From positions 494,394-558,393 of the forward strand of contig JAIVFI010000034.1 in NCBI GenBank assembly GCA_025558095.1: a stretch of DNA of 64,000 bases, read 5' to 3'. A model generated the notes under the pieces. The model saw only the letters and a list, made by a program, of their open reading frames with translations, did no database searches and was not told where the DNA came from. This DNA comes from Hyaloraphidium curvatum (taxonomy: Eukaryota; Monoblepharomycota; Hyaloraphidiomycetes; Hyaloraphidiales; Hyaloraphidiaceae). Both the position numbers and the translations under genes were made by a program. This document shows, in pieces, positions 54,301 to 64,000 of the stretch (its first letter is position 1; every line of letters begins with the position of its first letter).

Positions 54301-55361
54301 GCGCTGCTCGCTGCGGTTCGCGCCGAGAGCATTGCGGCGCGGAACCATCTACTCGCGCTAATCCCGCGCCTGGTCGTGGCGTCGGGATTGACGGGCATGA
54401 TCGAGAGCGACATCTTCCTCGGATTCACGCGGGGCTTCCACACCTGGGAGCAGGCCTACCAGGCCAAACAAGACGGGGCCCTCACCCGCAAGGGGATGGC
54501 AGAGCTGCAGAATGCCCTCAAGGGCAAGGAGAAGATCACGAACCGCATGGGGGTGGCGGACGTCATCTACCGCTACCTGAAGGCGGTGGGGCTGTGGAGT
54601 CCGGAGATGAATGCCTGTGGGAGACTGACAACGCCGTGGTCGCGGTTCCGGTCGAGCTGATGGCGCCACCCTATTGCAGGCACGGGCACCTTTGCTGACG
54701 GTGCAAGCGCCGGGCGGAAAAGGGCGTGCGACGAGAAGGAGCGCTTCGCGACCGCGTTCGGGCGCTCGAGGCGGATCGGGCGCTTCTGCGAGGATAAGGG
54801 ATCCGTGTTCCACCTCGCGTTCGCCGCTCTGGTCGCCCGCGATGGTGCCGACAAGCTCGACGACCCCGACATGTGGAAGGGCCTCTGGGCCCACGCAGCA
54901 TTGGAGCCGCAGCTCGTCGAGGCAGCCCGGCTCCGGCTTGCCGACCTCGTGCGTCTCTACCTGGACGAGTCGGCCATCCGTCAGCGCTTGCTGGAACCTC
55001 CCAGGCCCAAGCCGCGTGACCCTATAGCGGGGCCCACTGCTACACCCGCTGCTGGCCCCGCCCTTGCGCATGCCCCCGCTGCACCTGCACCTGCCTCCGC
55101 GGCCACGATCCCGTCGACGGCGTCGCCCTCCCCGTCGCTGCCGGCACCCGTGCCACCTCCCGCTGGCGCGCCCACGCCCGCCCCCGCATCCGCATTGACT
55201 TGGCGCGCGACTATCGACAACGCGATCGCGCGCCTGCGCGGCGTCTACCCCCTCCCCGCGATGCAGGACGCCGCCTTGAGGGAGCGTAGCTGGGTGTCGG
55301 CCGCGGCCGGCACCCTCGCCCACTTCCGCGGGCAGGACGACCACCTTCCCCTCCTCATTAA
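51363..55361 (+). CDS. Unrecognised large protein, N-terminal membrane segments and acidic middle (about 1240 aa)
   Basis: Proposed exons 51363-52406, 52467-53010, 53064-53575, 53626-54616, 54680-55285, 55336-55361; introns 50-63 nt with matching phases. The N-terminal part has hydrophobic stretches (FFVLLVAVVF, ALAFIAALRVVIPLAAAALF, LLAMLLALLALF), separated by an Arg-rich segment that may belong to another frame or hidden introns. Later exons give helical VYTENGEIKVERADRRL, a Gly/Glu run, an acidic stretch (DPMDVDEDAMDLDDD), MAKGEAEALLAAVRAES and a Pro/Ala tail. No family was recognised. The stop falls in TTAA shared with the convergent gene region. The last two small exons are the least certain. 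Confidence 0.45.
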
Positions 55362-56840
55362 CCGGCGTCCGTGCTGGAGAGCGTCTTCGACGTGGTGGAG
55401 AGAGTCTTCCGAGGTGGAGCTCGGCGTTTCCGTGGTGAGCGTCTCCGACGTCGAGCTCGGCGTTGCCGACTCGGACGTCTGGGGCCCCGAAAGCATCAGC
55501 GCTGCCACGGGCTCGCAGCCGGGCAACGTGCAACGTACCGTCGATGGCGTGGAGGACTCGGAGGTCGTGCTCGAAGTGGCGGTCTCGGTGGTCTGCGGGC
55601 ATCCTTTCTGCTCAGCACCCTTTCTCCAAACGGCAAGGAAGGACTGTACGAACCTGCGTTTCCGTCGTGAGCGAAACGGTGACAGAGGTCGACGAGATGA
55701 GGGACTCGGAGGTCGTTGCCGTTGCGGAAGCAGATTCGCTGGTCGTCGCCGTCAGGCTCTGCGACTCCGAAGTCGTTGCAGTCAAGCTCTGCGACTCGCT
55801 GGTCGCTGCGGTCAAGCTCTGGCTTTCGATGGTCGTCGCAGTCAAACTCTGCGTCTCGCTGGTCGTTGCGGTCAAGCTCTGGCTGGATGCCGCAACCGAC
55901 GTCACACCGCCCAGGGCGACAGTCGTCGTGCCGCCCGCCGCCGCCGTCGTCTCCCCCGCCCGCTGCGCCAGCTCGAACGTCGACGGCACGGGCCTGCGCC
56001 CCTGGATCACGAACGTCCCCAGCGTCCCGTTCGGCCCCGCGATCGCCATCCTCGTGCCCTCCCCCGGCAGCCGGAAGCTGATGACGAAGCGGCCGTCGGG
56101 GCCGGTGGAGTAGTCCCCCGCGGCGCCGGCGGCGCGGGCGAGGGTGACGACGGAGAGGGGGACGGAGGGGGAGGGGAGGTCGGGGGGTTGGGAGAAGGTG
56201 CCGGAGCCGTCGAGGTCCCGGAAGAGGCGGCCGCTGACGGTGACATTGAGACGTCGGGAGGGGGTGAGGATCAGCACGGCCGAATGACGGCGGGAGCACA
56301 CGTAGATCGACACACCGGGGCGGCGGTGGTCGCGGGCCGGCCGGGGACCTGTCTGAGCACGGTCCGCGTGGCGGTGCGGGTGCGGGTGACGGTGCGGAGG
56401 CGGAGGACGGGCCCGGGGCAGCAGAAGGCGGCGTTGCCGGGGGCGTTCTGCCGCGGGACGACGCCGGCGGGGCACGCGGGGCACAGGTTGCGGGCAAACA
56501 GGCTGCCGGCGGCGGGGAACTCGACGTCAAAGGTTCCCCGCCCATCGGAGCCCTTCCCGTCGCCGATGGCGCGATCGTCGGCCGGCGGATCGGCTGCCGA
56601 CGGCGCATCGGCGGCGGCCCGCGCGGCCCGCCGCGTCGCCGTCACCGTGCGCGTCCGCACGACGGTCTTTGTGCGCGTTCGCAGCACGGTGCGGCGGTGC
56701 CCGCAGCAGCACGGCGCCGCGTAGACGCAGCCGCGGCAGCACAGCGGCGCGGCGCGGAAGGCCGGCACCGTCGCGGCGGCCGGCGCCCGCAACGCCAGGA
56801 GGAGCGCCGCCGCGGCGAAAAACACCGCAGAAGCCCGCAT
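55245..56840 (-). CDS. Secreted Ser/Thr-rich, Cys-rich N-terminus protein (about 468 aa)
   Basis: Exons (minus) 56840-56302, 56233-55654, 55592-55539, 55478-55245; introns 60-68 nt, phases 2, 0, 0. A signal peptide (MRASAVFFAAAALLLAL) is followed by CCRGCVYAAPCCCG and a Thr/Arg repeat (TVLRTRTKTVV). After LCPACPAGV the second exon carries a compact GRLFRDLDGSGTFSQPP segment resembling SdrD/CNA B-type repeats. About seven SQSLTATTSE-like units follow, typical of glycosylated wall proteins. The end is unclear: this frame reads to 55245, antisense to the neighbour, while a one-base shift near 55410 would keep Ser/Thr composition and stop at 55358. No GPI signal was seen. Confidence 0.6.
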
Positions 56841-57378
56841 CGCGATCGGCGGTCGCGGGCAGGTTCGATGTGCTGCGGGTAGCTCGCGGGTGATGACCGG
56901 GTCCAGCGCACTCAAACGCACGGCCGCGGGGCGGAGCCCGCCCCACCAGCCATAAGGTCCCTCCCGCCCGGCCCGCCGGCCAGCTCGCAGATGCATAGAG
57001 CGGGCACTAAAGCATCCGTGAGGGTGGAAAATATATGGAGCCAACGCTCGTGGCCCTGCGGCCGGCCCAAGCCCTGGCTCGGTGTGGTGTATCTCGCGGC
57101 CAAATCAACTTGCCGCAACGTCTGCAATGCCAGTTTGCGAAAGCGGACCGTGGCGAAGCGTCCGGAAATTAGAACGGCGTAACAGCCGGAACAGAAGATC
57201 CGCCGCCCCGGAACCCGCAGCTCGTCGTGCGGAGGAGGAAAAGCGGCACAAACGCCTCGGCTGGCGGCGGCGAAGCCCCCGCAAGCCCGCCCACGAGCAT
57301 CTCGAAGGAAAAAGGGACCGCCGGAACGAACGCAGGTCGCGACCGATAAATCTTCGATGGAGGCACCCGACACCGGCC
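56841..57378. other. Intergenic, no gene seen
   Basis: 540 bp upstream of the Ser/Thr-rich gene and downstream of the Reeler gene. A weak TATA-like AAATATATGG lies at about 57028. Confidence 0.4.
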
Positions 57379-58279
57379 TCACTGCACCTTCCCCGCCTGC
57401 TGCTTGACCCACAGCACCTCCACCGCCTGCCTCAGGCTGTCCCTCTCCAGCCTGGCCTCCTGCGCCCTCGTCGCCGCCGCCAGCAGGAGCAGCACCCCGA
57501 ACACGCCCCAGATCATCAGGAAGAACCAGGGGGATTTGGCAAAGTTCACGAACGAGCGCGCGGGGGGGGTCCGGTTCCGGCGGGGGGGTGACGGTCGGGC
57601 GCGGGGGGAGTTGGGTGGGGGGCGTCGTGGCGGTGCCGTAGGGGATGGAGACGGGGAGGGGGACGTACCAGTCCCGGGTGGTGACGACGACGATGGCCTG
57701 CGGTTGATCGAGGTTGGGAGGGGAAAGGAGGGTGGTCGGTCAGAGTTCTGTCCAGACGGCGCGGCAGCCGCCCACCTCGAAGGTGATTGTCGTGTTTGGC
57801 TGGATTCCCGATCCGCGCCAGGTGACGGTCAGCGAGGGGCTCTTCAGGTCGGGGTTCTGCGGGCCGAAAGGGGATCAGGCGGCCACACGAGGACGCTCCT
57901 GGTTCCCGGACGGTCCCACGTTGTGCTGCAATACCGACCCCGGCGCCCCCTCGCACCGCTCCTGCGGCTCCAGGTAGCCCGGATACCCCGCGAAAGCCCC
58001 CACGCGTGCCCCGCCCGCATCCCTCGCCGCGAGCACCAGGCCGCGGTAGGGAACCCCACCGAGCGCGACCGTGACCTCGGCCCCCGTGGGTGAGTAGGCG
58101 GAGAGGACGAAGGCGCCCTGCAGCCCGGAGCCGGGGCCGTGGCGCGTCGACACCATGCGCTCGAGGGAGGCGGGGGAGGCATCGCAGATGCCGCCGGCGT
58201 TCGTGCGGAAGCAGGATGCCGGCGCGACGACGGCGGAGAGCAGCGCAAGCAGGGCGGGAACCGCACAGAGCCGCGGCAT
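57379..58279 (-). CDS. Reeler-domain membrane protein (about 252 aa) with a homopolymer frame break
   Basis: Exons (minus) 58279-57920, 57856-57776, 57697-57379; introns 63 and 78 nt, phase 0. A signal peptide (MPRLCAVPALLALLSAV) precedes a Reeler-type domain: GAFVLSAYSPTGAEVTVALG, YRGLVLAARDAGGARVGAF, and Cys/Trp positions through LTVTWRG. A Pro-rich linker follows. The frame then shifts within an 8-G run (57562-57569, plus strand). Removing one base gives a good transmembrane helix (FFLMIWGVFGVLLLLAAATR) and a short cytosolic coiled coil ending QQAGKVQ. Reeler domains occur in extracellular and ferric-reductase-like membrane proteins; the function here is unknown. Confidence 0.7.
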
Positions 58280-58484
58280 TTCGGAGCGGTCCGCGGGGAA
58301 GGCACGTGGGGTCCTGCGGGCGGCGGCCGTCGCCGAAGCGAGGCGCCGAAGCGAAGCTCCGCATTGCCGATCCCCCACCGCCTTTCTCCATCCGTCGCCG
58401 GTCGCGCGCCACCGGAGACCCGCGTGCCACCGTGTGGACGCGTTCCCCGCCCGCCCGGCGCGCCCCGTGCATCCCCGCCGCGGC

Positions 58485-60547
58485 ATGGCCTCCAACTTCA
58501 GCAGCCTCGCCGACAGCCCGGCCCTGGCCAACGGCGCGGTCTACGTGCTCGTGCTGACCGGCGTGCTGGCCGTGCAGTCGCTGATCGAGCGGCTGCGCGA
58601 CGTGTGGCGCCTCGAGCGCAAGAAGAACCACCTGGCCGCCGCCACCGCCGACGCGGCGGCGAGCACGGCCCCCAAGGTGCTATGCGCGTTCCCGAACAGC
58701 AAATCCGGTGCTTGACCCGTGCTCCCTTTTTGCTGCACGGCCCAGCACCCGGAGCTGTTCCTGAAGTACCACCGCCTGCGCATGGACCACGCCCCCATGC
58801 CTCCGCCCTCGGATTTCGGCACCTCGTTCGGCACCATCGAGCTGGTCCAGCTCGTGGCGCTGCTGGTCCTCAACGCGCTGCTCATGGTCCTGCCCGTGGA
58901 ATGGCCCGAGGACGGCGATTCGGCGTGGGACCTTGCGGCGGTGGCCAACCGCATCGGCTGGGTCGGCCTGGGGAACGCCTTCTTCATCATGATCAGTGGG
59001 CCTCGGCGTCCGGATCCGCCTTACCGTGTAGCCTTACCGCCCATTGGCAGCCGCCACGCGCACCTCGATCCTCACCCCGCTCATCGGCCTGCCCTTCGAG
59101 CGCAACCTGCTCTACCACCGCTGGTTCGGCTACCTGATCGGACTCCAGATCACCCTCCACGCCATCCTGCACTTCGTCTACTTCTCCCAGTTCGGCGTCC
59201 TGGTGCAGCAGATGGCCGTCAAGACCAACGTCTACGGCGCCGTCGGCTGGTCTGCCTTGCTCGTGCTCGTGGGGTTCAGCTTCCCCGCGGTGCGCCGCAG
59301 GATCTACCAACTGTTCAAATTCACGCACTTCCTCTTCATTCTCTTCGTGATCTTCGGCTGCCTGCACGTGCCCGCCATGGCGTGGTTCATAGGCCTCGGC
59401 GCGGGGCTGTGGCTGGTCGACAGGGCGGTGCGGTTCTGGCGGAGCAGGCAGCGCGTCGAGGTGCTGGACCTGGTGCCCCTCCGGGCCGAGGGCAAGAGCG
59501 CGGCGGTCAAGGTGACGCTCAAGGTCGGACACGGGAAGCCGAGACACTTTGAGGCTGGGCACTGTACGTACATCGTTCCGCGGGGCCGTGGGATCGGGCG
59601 CTGACGTTCACGTTCCCGCCGTTGCTCCAGATGCCTTCCTCAGCGTGCCGCGTATATCCACGTACCTAAACTACCACCCAATCACCGCCATGGCGGCCCC
59701 CGACCTCGTCGGAAGCTCCGGGATGGCGCACCTGCTCGAGGACAACTTCACGGCACCGTGCCTCCTCCCCGACGGATCCGTCCCGGACGGCACGGTCGTC
59801 TCTTTTGCCATCAAGGTGTTTGGCGGCTTCACGGGGTCGCTCTTCGACGCCGCCGCAAGCGGAACCGCCAAGGCCGGCGCCGCGCAAACCGACCTCGAGC
59901 TCGCCGTCCCCGCCGGCAAGGGAGCCGACGGCGGCGCATCCCCCCCGATCCCGCGGGACCTGCAGCTCTGGTCCGTCGACGGGTTCTACGGCGCCTCCCT
60001 CGTCGACTTCTGCGACCACGCCGCCTGCGTGCTCCTCGGCGGCGGCATCGGGATCACCCCCATGGTCGCCATCGGCCTGGACATGGGCCACAGGATGTGC
60101 ATGCCGCTGCGCGTGCCCAGGGCCGACGGCCGCGCGGTGCCGACGCTGGCGATGGCGGCGCGGGATGTGTATTTCGTGTGGTGGACCAAGTCGCTGGCCG
60201 AGTACGGGTGGCTGCGCGGGGAGCTGGGGAGGATGATGGGGCTGGCGAGGAGGGCGGCGGAGCTGGGCAACGGGCTCCACATCCGGGTGTTCGTCACCCA
60301 CGAGCCCGAAGCGGACCTCGCTGCGCTGGGATACTCGGAGGACGAGCGCGAGGCGATCCGGTTCGCGATGGAACCGCAGGCCGCGGTGATGAAGGGGGTG
60401 AGGGAGGCTCACCCGCAGGGGGACGTGGCGGTGGCCGTGTGCGGGCCGGCGATGATGATCCGCGAGACCAGGAACCTCTGCGCGGGGAGGGAGCTCAGCA
60501 ACGCGGACGGGATATTCGACGTGCACTGGGAGTCGTTCGAGTACTGA
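58485..60547 (+). CDS. Ferric reductase / NADPH oxidase family protein (623 aa)
   Basis: Exons 58485-58676, 58746-58995, 59051-59563, 59631-60547; introns 69, 55 and 67 nt, phases 0, 1, 1. Several transmembrane helices carry the two heme-binding His pairs: HRWFGYLIGLQITLH (His about 170 and 184) and HFLFILFVIFGCLH. The FAD-binding HPITA motif follows the splice-restored GHYAFLSVPRISTY. The NADPH fold shows GGGIGITPMVAIG and CGPAMM. The enzyme moves electrons from NADPH across the membrane, to iron chelates or to oxygen. The sequence alone does not decide between FRE and NOX; there are no EF-hands. It is divergent from the Reeler gene, 205 bp between starts. Confidence 0.88.
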
Positions 60548-60994
60548 GGCAAGAGTCTGATGTGATGGAAGAAGACTCGTGAGGCGCCGATCGGCCATCG
60601 TGCCATGACTCGAACTTTCCACTGCGGACGCCATGTTGTGAACTGGACAGCTGCCGCGGCCGCGGTCGAGGTCGCGTGGCCGAACGATCTGAGGTGGCCG
60701 TGTCGAGAGATCGAGGTCGGGAGACGGGGCAACGGCCGACCAGTCCCGCAACCATCCGTGCTTCGACGTCCGGATGTGATAAATAAGCTTCCTGTGGGTC
60801 TGTTCAAGTCCTCGAAGGCGGATTCGCGGATGTCGATTTCGGGAGCGCCCCGGTTGGCCGGTCAGGGCCCGCCCAGCCCCGGGGCGCCGCCACGCCGCCG
60901 GACCCGCGAAACTGCCGACGGACGCGTTTTCCGCCATCTGTCCCCTCCCTCCGGCCCCGGGGCCCGCCCGAGTGCCCGCGCCGCGCCGCTCCCG
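60548..60994. other. Intergenic, no gene seen
   Basis: 447 bp between the reductase stop and the kinase start. Only GC-driven frames were seen. Confidence 0.4.
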
Positions 60995-63689
60995 ATGATC
61001 CGCGCCTCGAGCGGGCGCGTCCGCCGCGATGCGCTGCTCCTCGCCGCGCTGCTCGCGCTGCTCCTCCTCCCCTCCGCGCTCGCCATGGAGCGCCGGCCCG
61101 GCCGCCGGCCCAAGCCCAACGTGGACCGCTTCGCCGCGACGGTGCAGAAGTACACGGCCCAGTTCATCGAGCCCAACGCCGTGCGCGTGCTCAAGGAGGA
61201 GAACCTGGACCTGACCAAGTGGGACTTCAAGCTGCTGGCCACCAGCGGGCAGGCCTTCATCCAGCGCGGGCCGTTCAAAGGCCGCGTGGCCGGCATGGGC
61301 GTGAGGAAGCAGCCCGTGGTGGTGCTCAAGGACGCAAAGGTCTGCCGCCTCTCCTCGTAGTCCGACTGCCCCCAGCCTGGAACCGAACTTGCCCCCGCCC
61401 ACAGTTCCACCACGACGAGGACATGAAGAAGGAAGACGACGCCTCTTTCGAGGCGCTCAAGTACGAGATCGAGGGTGGGATCCGCCGCACCCCGTACCTG
61501 TGCCTGCTAACCCATTGCTCCTCGTCCAGTCATGAAGGAGGTCAACGGGTTGCCCTTCATGGTCCGCTACCTCGGCTCCAAGGTAGCCCCGCTCGACATC
61601 AAGATCTTCCTGTCCAACGCCCAGGCTGGGTCCATCGAGAACATGATGAAGATTAGCGTCAAAGACGAGGAGGAGTTTGCGCCCTTCTCGCTCGACGACG
61701 TGAACGTGCGGAAGCTCATGGCCGAGATGCTGATGGCCGTCGGCATACTGCACAACAAGGGTTTCCTCCACCGCGACATCAAGGTGAGAAGGAGGAGGGA
61801 CCATGAGATGCCGTGTGCCTGACTTTTCCGGCAGATGGAGCAATTCCTCATCGGCAACGACGGGCACGTCCGTGGGGGTCTCCTTGCGAACCCGCCCTGA
61901 GCGCACTCGCAGAAGCAGCTGACCACCCCCAACCCACCCCCCCTTTCCCGTTCCCCCGCCCTCCTTCCCAGGCCTCACGGACTTCGGCCTGGCGATCCGC
62001 AACGACCCCAAGGTCATCTTCACCGACATGATGAAGAGCACCAGCTCCATCTTCCTCCGCAAGCCCACCGGGTTCAAGCGCGACGAGATGCTCCTCGAGG
62101 GCGCGGGCATCCACATGATGCTGCAGAACCTGCAGTACAGGGCGCCGGAGCTGCATGAAGCGGTACGCCTTTCCCGCTTTCACCGCTGGTGCACGATTTG
62201 GGAGCTCACGCGTCGCGTGCAACCCACAGGGCCAGATCTCGACAATCCAAAGCGATATTGTTACGGCCATCTACGAGAAGAAGGTCGAGGCACTAAAGGC
62301 CAAGAAGCGAGCGGCGTCGGCGGCTGCGACGGGCAAGCAGAAGGAGAGGCTCGGCGACCCGGAGCGGCTCACCAACCCCGAGATCGACAAGCTCCTGGAG
62401 GAGACCAAGCTCGAGGCGGCGCCGGTGCTCAAAAAGCTGCAGGATCAATTCCTGAACAGGCTTGGAGAGAGCTTCGTCTACGGGAAAGGCGTGGACGTAT
62501 ACGCGCTCGCTATGACCTTCTACGAGTGCGCGTTACTTTTGTTGTGTTGCTCCTGATCCCGGCCTGACACATGCGCCGCCAACCCCTTTCTCCACCCGAC
62601 AGAATGGCATCGGGCTACGCCTGCGCCTCCAAGTTGAAGGGTCCCTACCCGCTGAGCGATCGAGCCGGCCGCTCCTACATCCCGGACTTTGACAAGGAGC
62701 TCGACTTCAGCTACCTGCGTTCCGTCCTGCAGATCATGGGCACCAGCGACCAGGTCGAGAACGACTTCGTCGACCTGCTTAGCAAGATGCTCGCCAAGAG
62801 CCAGCGCGACCGCGTCACGGGCGTGCAGACCCTCCTCGCGCACCGCTTCTTCTCCTCCGCCGGCATCACCTTCGATACCGTCATCAAGGCCGGCATCGCC
62901 TCGGCCAAGTACGACAACACGGAGCTCCCCTCCTCGCTGACCACCACCGCGCAGCCGGTCCAGCGCCGCAACGGCTTCCCCGCGCCGCCGCTGCTGGACC
63001 TGCTCAACCAGCTGGACGACCTCCTGAAGGACACGACGCTGTGGGCCGTGGACCAGATCAGCCTCGACGGGGACGCGGACGGGCCGCTGGTGGAGATCGA
63101 GAGGGAGGCGGAGAAGGGGACGATGGTGCCCCGGACGCGCACGTGGAGCCAGCGGATGCCCCAGGAGGCGATCAGGATCAGGGACAGCAAGGTGATGGAG
63201 GCGCTCAACGCCGTCGGCGAGGGTGGCGAGGGCGGCGACGAGGGATACGAGGGGGAGGGGGACGAGGGCGGAGAGGGCGGGGAGCAGGACGACGGGTTCG
63301 GTTCGCCGGACGATGTCATCCCTCTGCCGAAGCCGAGCGGAGGCAGGAACTCGGGCAGCACCGGACCGAACAATTCCAACAACAACCGGAACAACGGACC
63401 TACCACCAACCGGAACAATGGGGGAGGCTCCAACAACAGAAACAACGCGGGAACAACAGGTGGACCGTCGATGCCCAGGAGGGCGACAACGAGCCGGTGG
63501 ACACGCCGCCGGTGGAGGCGGAGAAGAACAGGAACAGGGCGAACGCGAAGGGGTCCGGCGGGACGGGCGGCGGGCGCAACGGAGGCGGCACAGGGAGAAA
63601 CGGCAGGAACGGGGACCAGTGAACCTCGGGGAGCATTCGGTTTCCGTGATCTGGTGCATGTCTCATTGAAACGCAATGCATTACGATAG
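60995..63689 (+). CDS. Protein kinase with N-terminal signal sequence (about 740-760 aa)
   Basis: Exons 60995-61339, 61405-61474, 61530-61783, 61835-61871, 61972-62162, 62230-62531, 62603-63689; introns 51-100 nt, consistent phases. A basic start and ALLLAALLALLLLPSALA form a signal peptide or anchor. The kinase domain has VVVLK (ATP Lys), FLHRDIKMEQFL (Asp near 221), RLTDFGLAI (Asp near 239) and QYRAPEL, so it looks catalytically complete. A charged helical insertion of about 70 residues (KKVEALKAKKRAAS...) sits after the APE motif. The C-terminus is acidic, then Asn/Gly-rich. A frame change near 63440-63470 would give a more sensible end (stop 63622). A kinase routed to the secretory path is unusual. 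Confidence 0.75.
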
Positions 63690-63757
63690 TTCCGGTTACA
63701 AATGTAGACACGAAAGGGAAAGCTCGTGGATGCTGGCCGATCGGCTCGGATGCAGAT

Positions 63758-64000
63758 TCAGCTCGGCACGAGCACCCGCCAACCCTTGGTTCCTCCGGCG
63801 TCGATTTCGCGGTGCGCCTCGGTCACCTCGTCAAACCCAATCTTTCGCTCCACTTGCACCGTCAGCACGCCACGGCGTACTGCATCGATCAGCTGCCCCA
63901 GATCCTCGCGGAAGTCCCCGGCAGCTTGGCCCGGCGCCATGATGCTGTAGAAGCTCACATAAGGCCCCCAGGGCAGCACGTTCCGAGCACCATCGCCCTG
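63758..64000 (-). CDS. Quinone oxidoreductase-like (zinc-type alcohol dehydrogenase family), C-terminal part
   Basis: The frame is open to the window edge; the start lies beyond 64000. The product ends with VERKIGFDEVTEAHREIDAG, then GWRVLVPS, matching the C-terminal end of MDR quinone reductases (E.HR.ldsG...GK.VL). The catalytic and NADPH-binding parts are outside the window. Confidence 0.75.
   Translation of the reverse strand, partial: QGDGARNVLPWGPYVSFYSIMAPGQAAGDFREDLGQLIDAVRRGVLTVQVERKIGFDEVTEAHREIDAGGTKGWRVLVPS

Noticed and set aside
54805-56724. Very long plus-strand frame continuing past 55361
   Set aside because: Beyond about 55370 it is the antisense of the Ser/Thr-rich secreted gene, whose signal peptide and repeat units are convincing.
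1-64000. CRISPR array, rRNA genes or bacterial operon structure
   Set aside because: No regularly spaced repeats or rRNA sequence; genes have spliceosomal introns and no ribosome-binding-site pattern.

Overview
The window is eukaryotic nuclear DNA, very GC-rich and gene-dense. Most genes are split by many short introns of about 50-85 nt. The donors are mostly GTGGGT, GTGCGT or GTGAGT, and a CTGAC/CTAAC-like branch site lies close to the acceptor. Gene content (oxysterol-binding protein, questin-oxidase-like protein, Baeyer-Villiger monooxygenase, P450, FRE/NOX reductase, small DDE/serine recombinase island) fits an early-diverging, chytrid-like fungus. SUEL-lectin and Reeler domains, more usual outside Dikarya, agree with that. 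The lineage is an inference; no marker gene was seen that settles it. Exon structures were built by hand from splice motifs and phase and were checked by codon arithmetic.

Region by region. 0-5.4 kb: a sterol 3-beta-dehydrogenase-like gene tail-to-tail with a GOLD/PH/ORD oxysterol-binding protein, then a tiny spliced gene. 5.4-6.9 kb: gene-free, extremely GC-rich. 6.9-14.8 kb: a near-perfect 1.33-kb inverted duplication (6894-8223 and 13452-14787), each arm with an identical secreted-protein gene and ending inside a tRNA-Met 5' half. Between the arms lie a MYND protein, an ANL-like protein, an HSL-type hydrolase and a complete intron-containing tRNA-Met(CAT). 14.8-20.9 kb: a flavin monooxygenase and a large secreted SUEL-lectin protein. 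21-23.5 kb: a pseudokinase with coiled-coil repeats, interlocked with a 2OG-Fe(II) oxygenase. 23.8-28.2 kb: a 12-exon Baeyer-Villiger monooxygenase, a lone Lrp/AsnC ligand-binding domain and a questin-oxidase-like gene. 28.3-34 kb: an ankyrin protein and a 969-aa protein with a small zinc knuckle.

34-41.3 kb: a 5'-truncated P450 and several unrecognised small genes, some with single-base frame breaks. 41.7-51.1 kb: a candidate mobile island. It holds an intact 8-exon DDE-type transposase-like gene (1213 aa), a two-exon serine recombinase (332 aa), and a perfect 15-2-15 palindrome upstream of the recombinase. Diverged copies of a repeat lie on both sides. 51.4-58.3 kb: an unrecognised membrane/acidic protein, a secreted Ser/Thr-rich protein and a Reeler-domain membrane protein. 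58.5-64 kb: an FRE/NOX-type reductase, a protein kinase with a signal peptide, and the end of a quinone-reductase-like gene.

Working links: the first two genes concern sterol synthesis and transport. The Baeyer-Villiger monooxygenase and questin-oxidase-like gene (with a flavin monooxygenase and P450 fragment further off) suggest oxidative secondary metabolism. The 42-50 kb island looks like a transposon or two nested ones.
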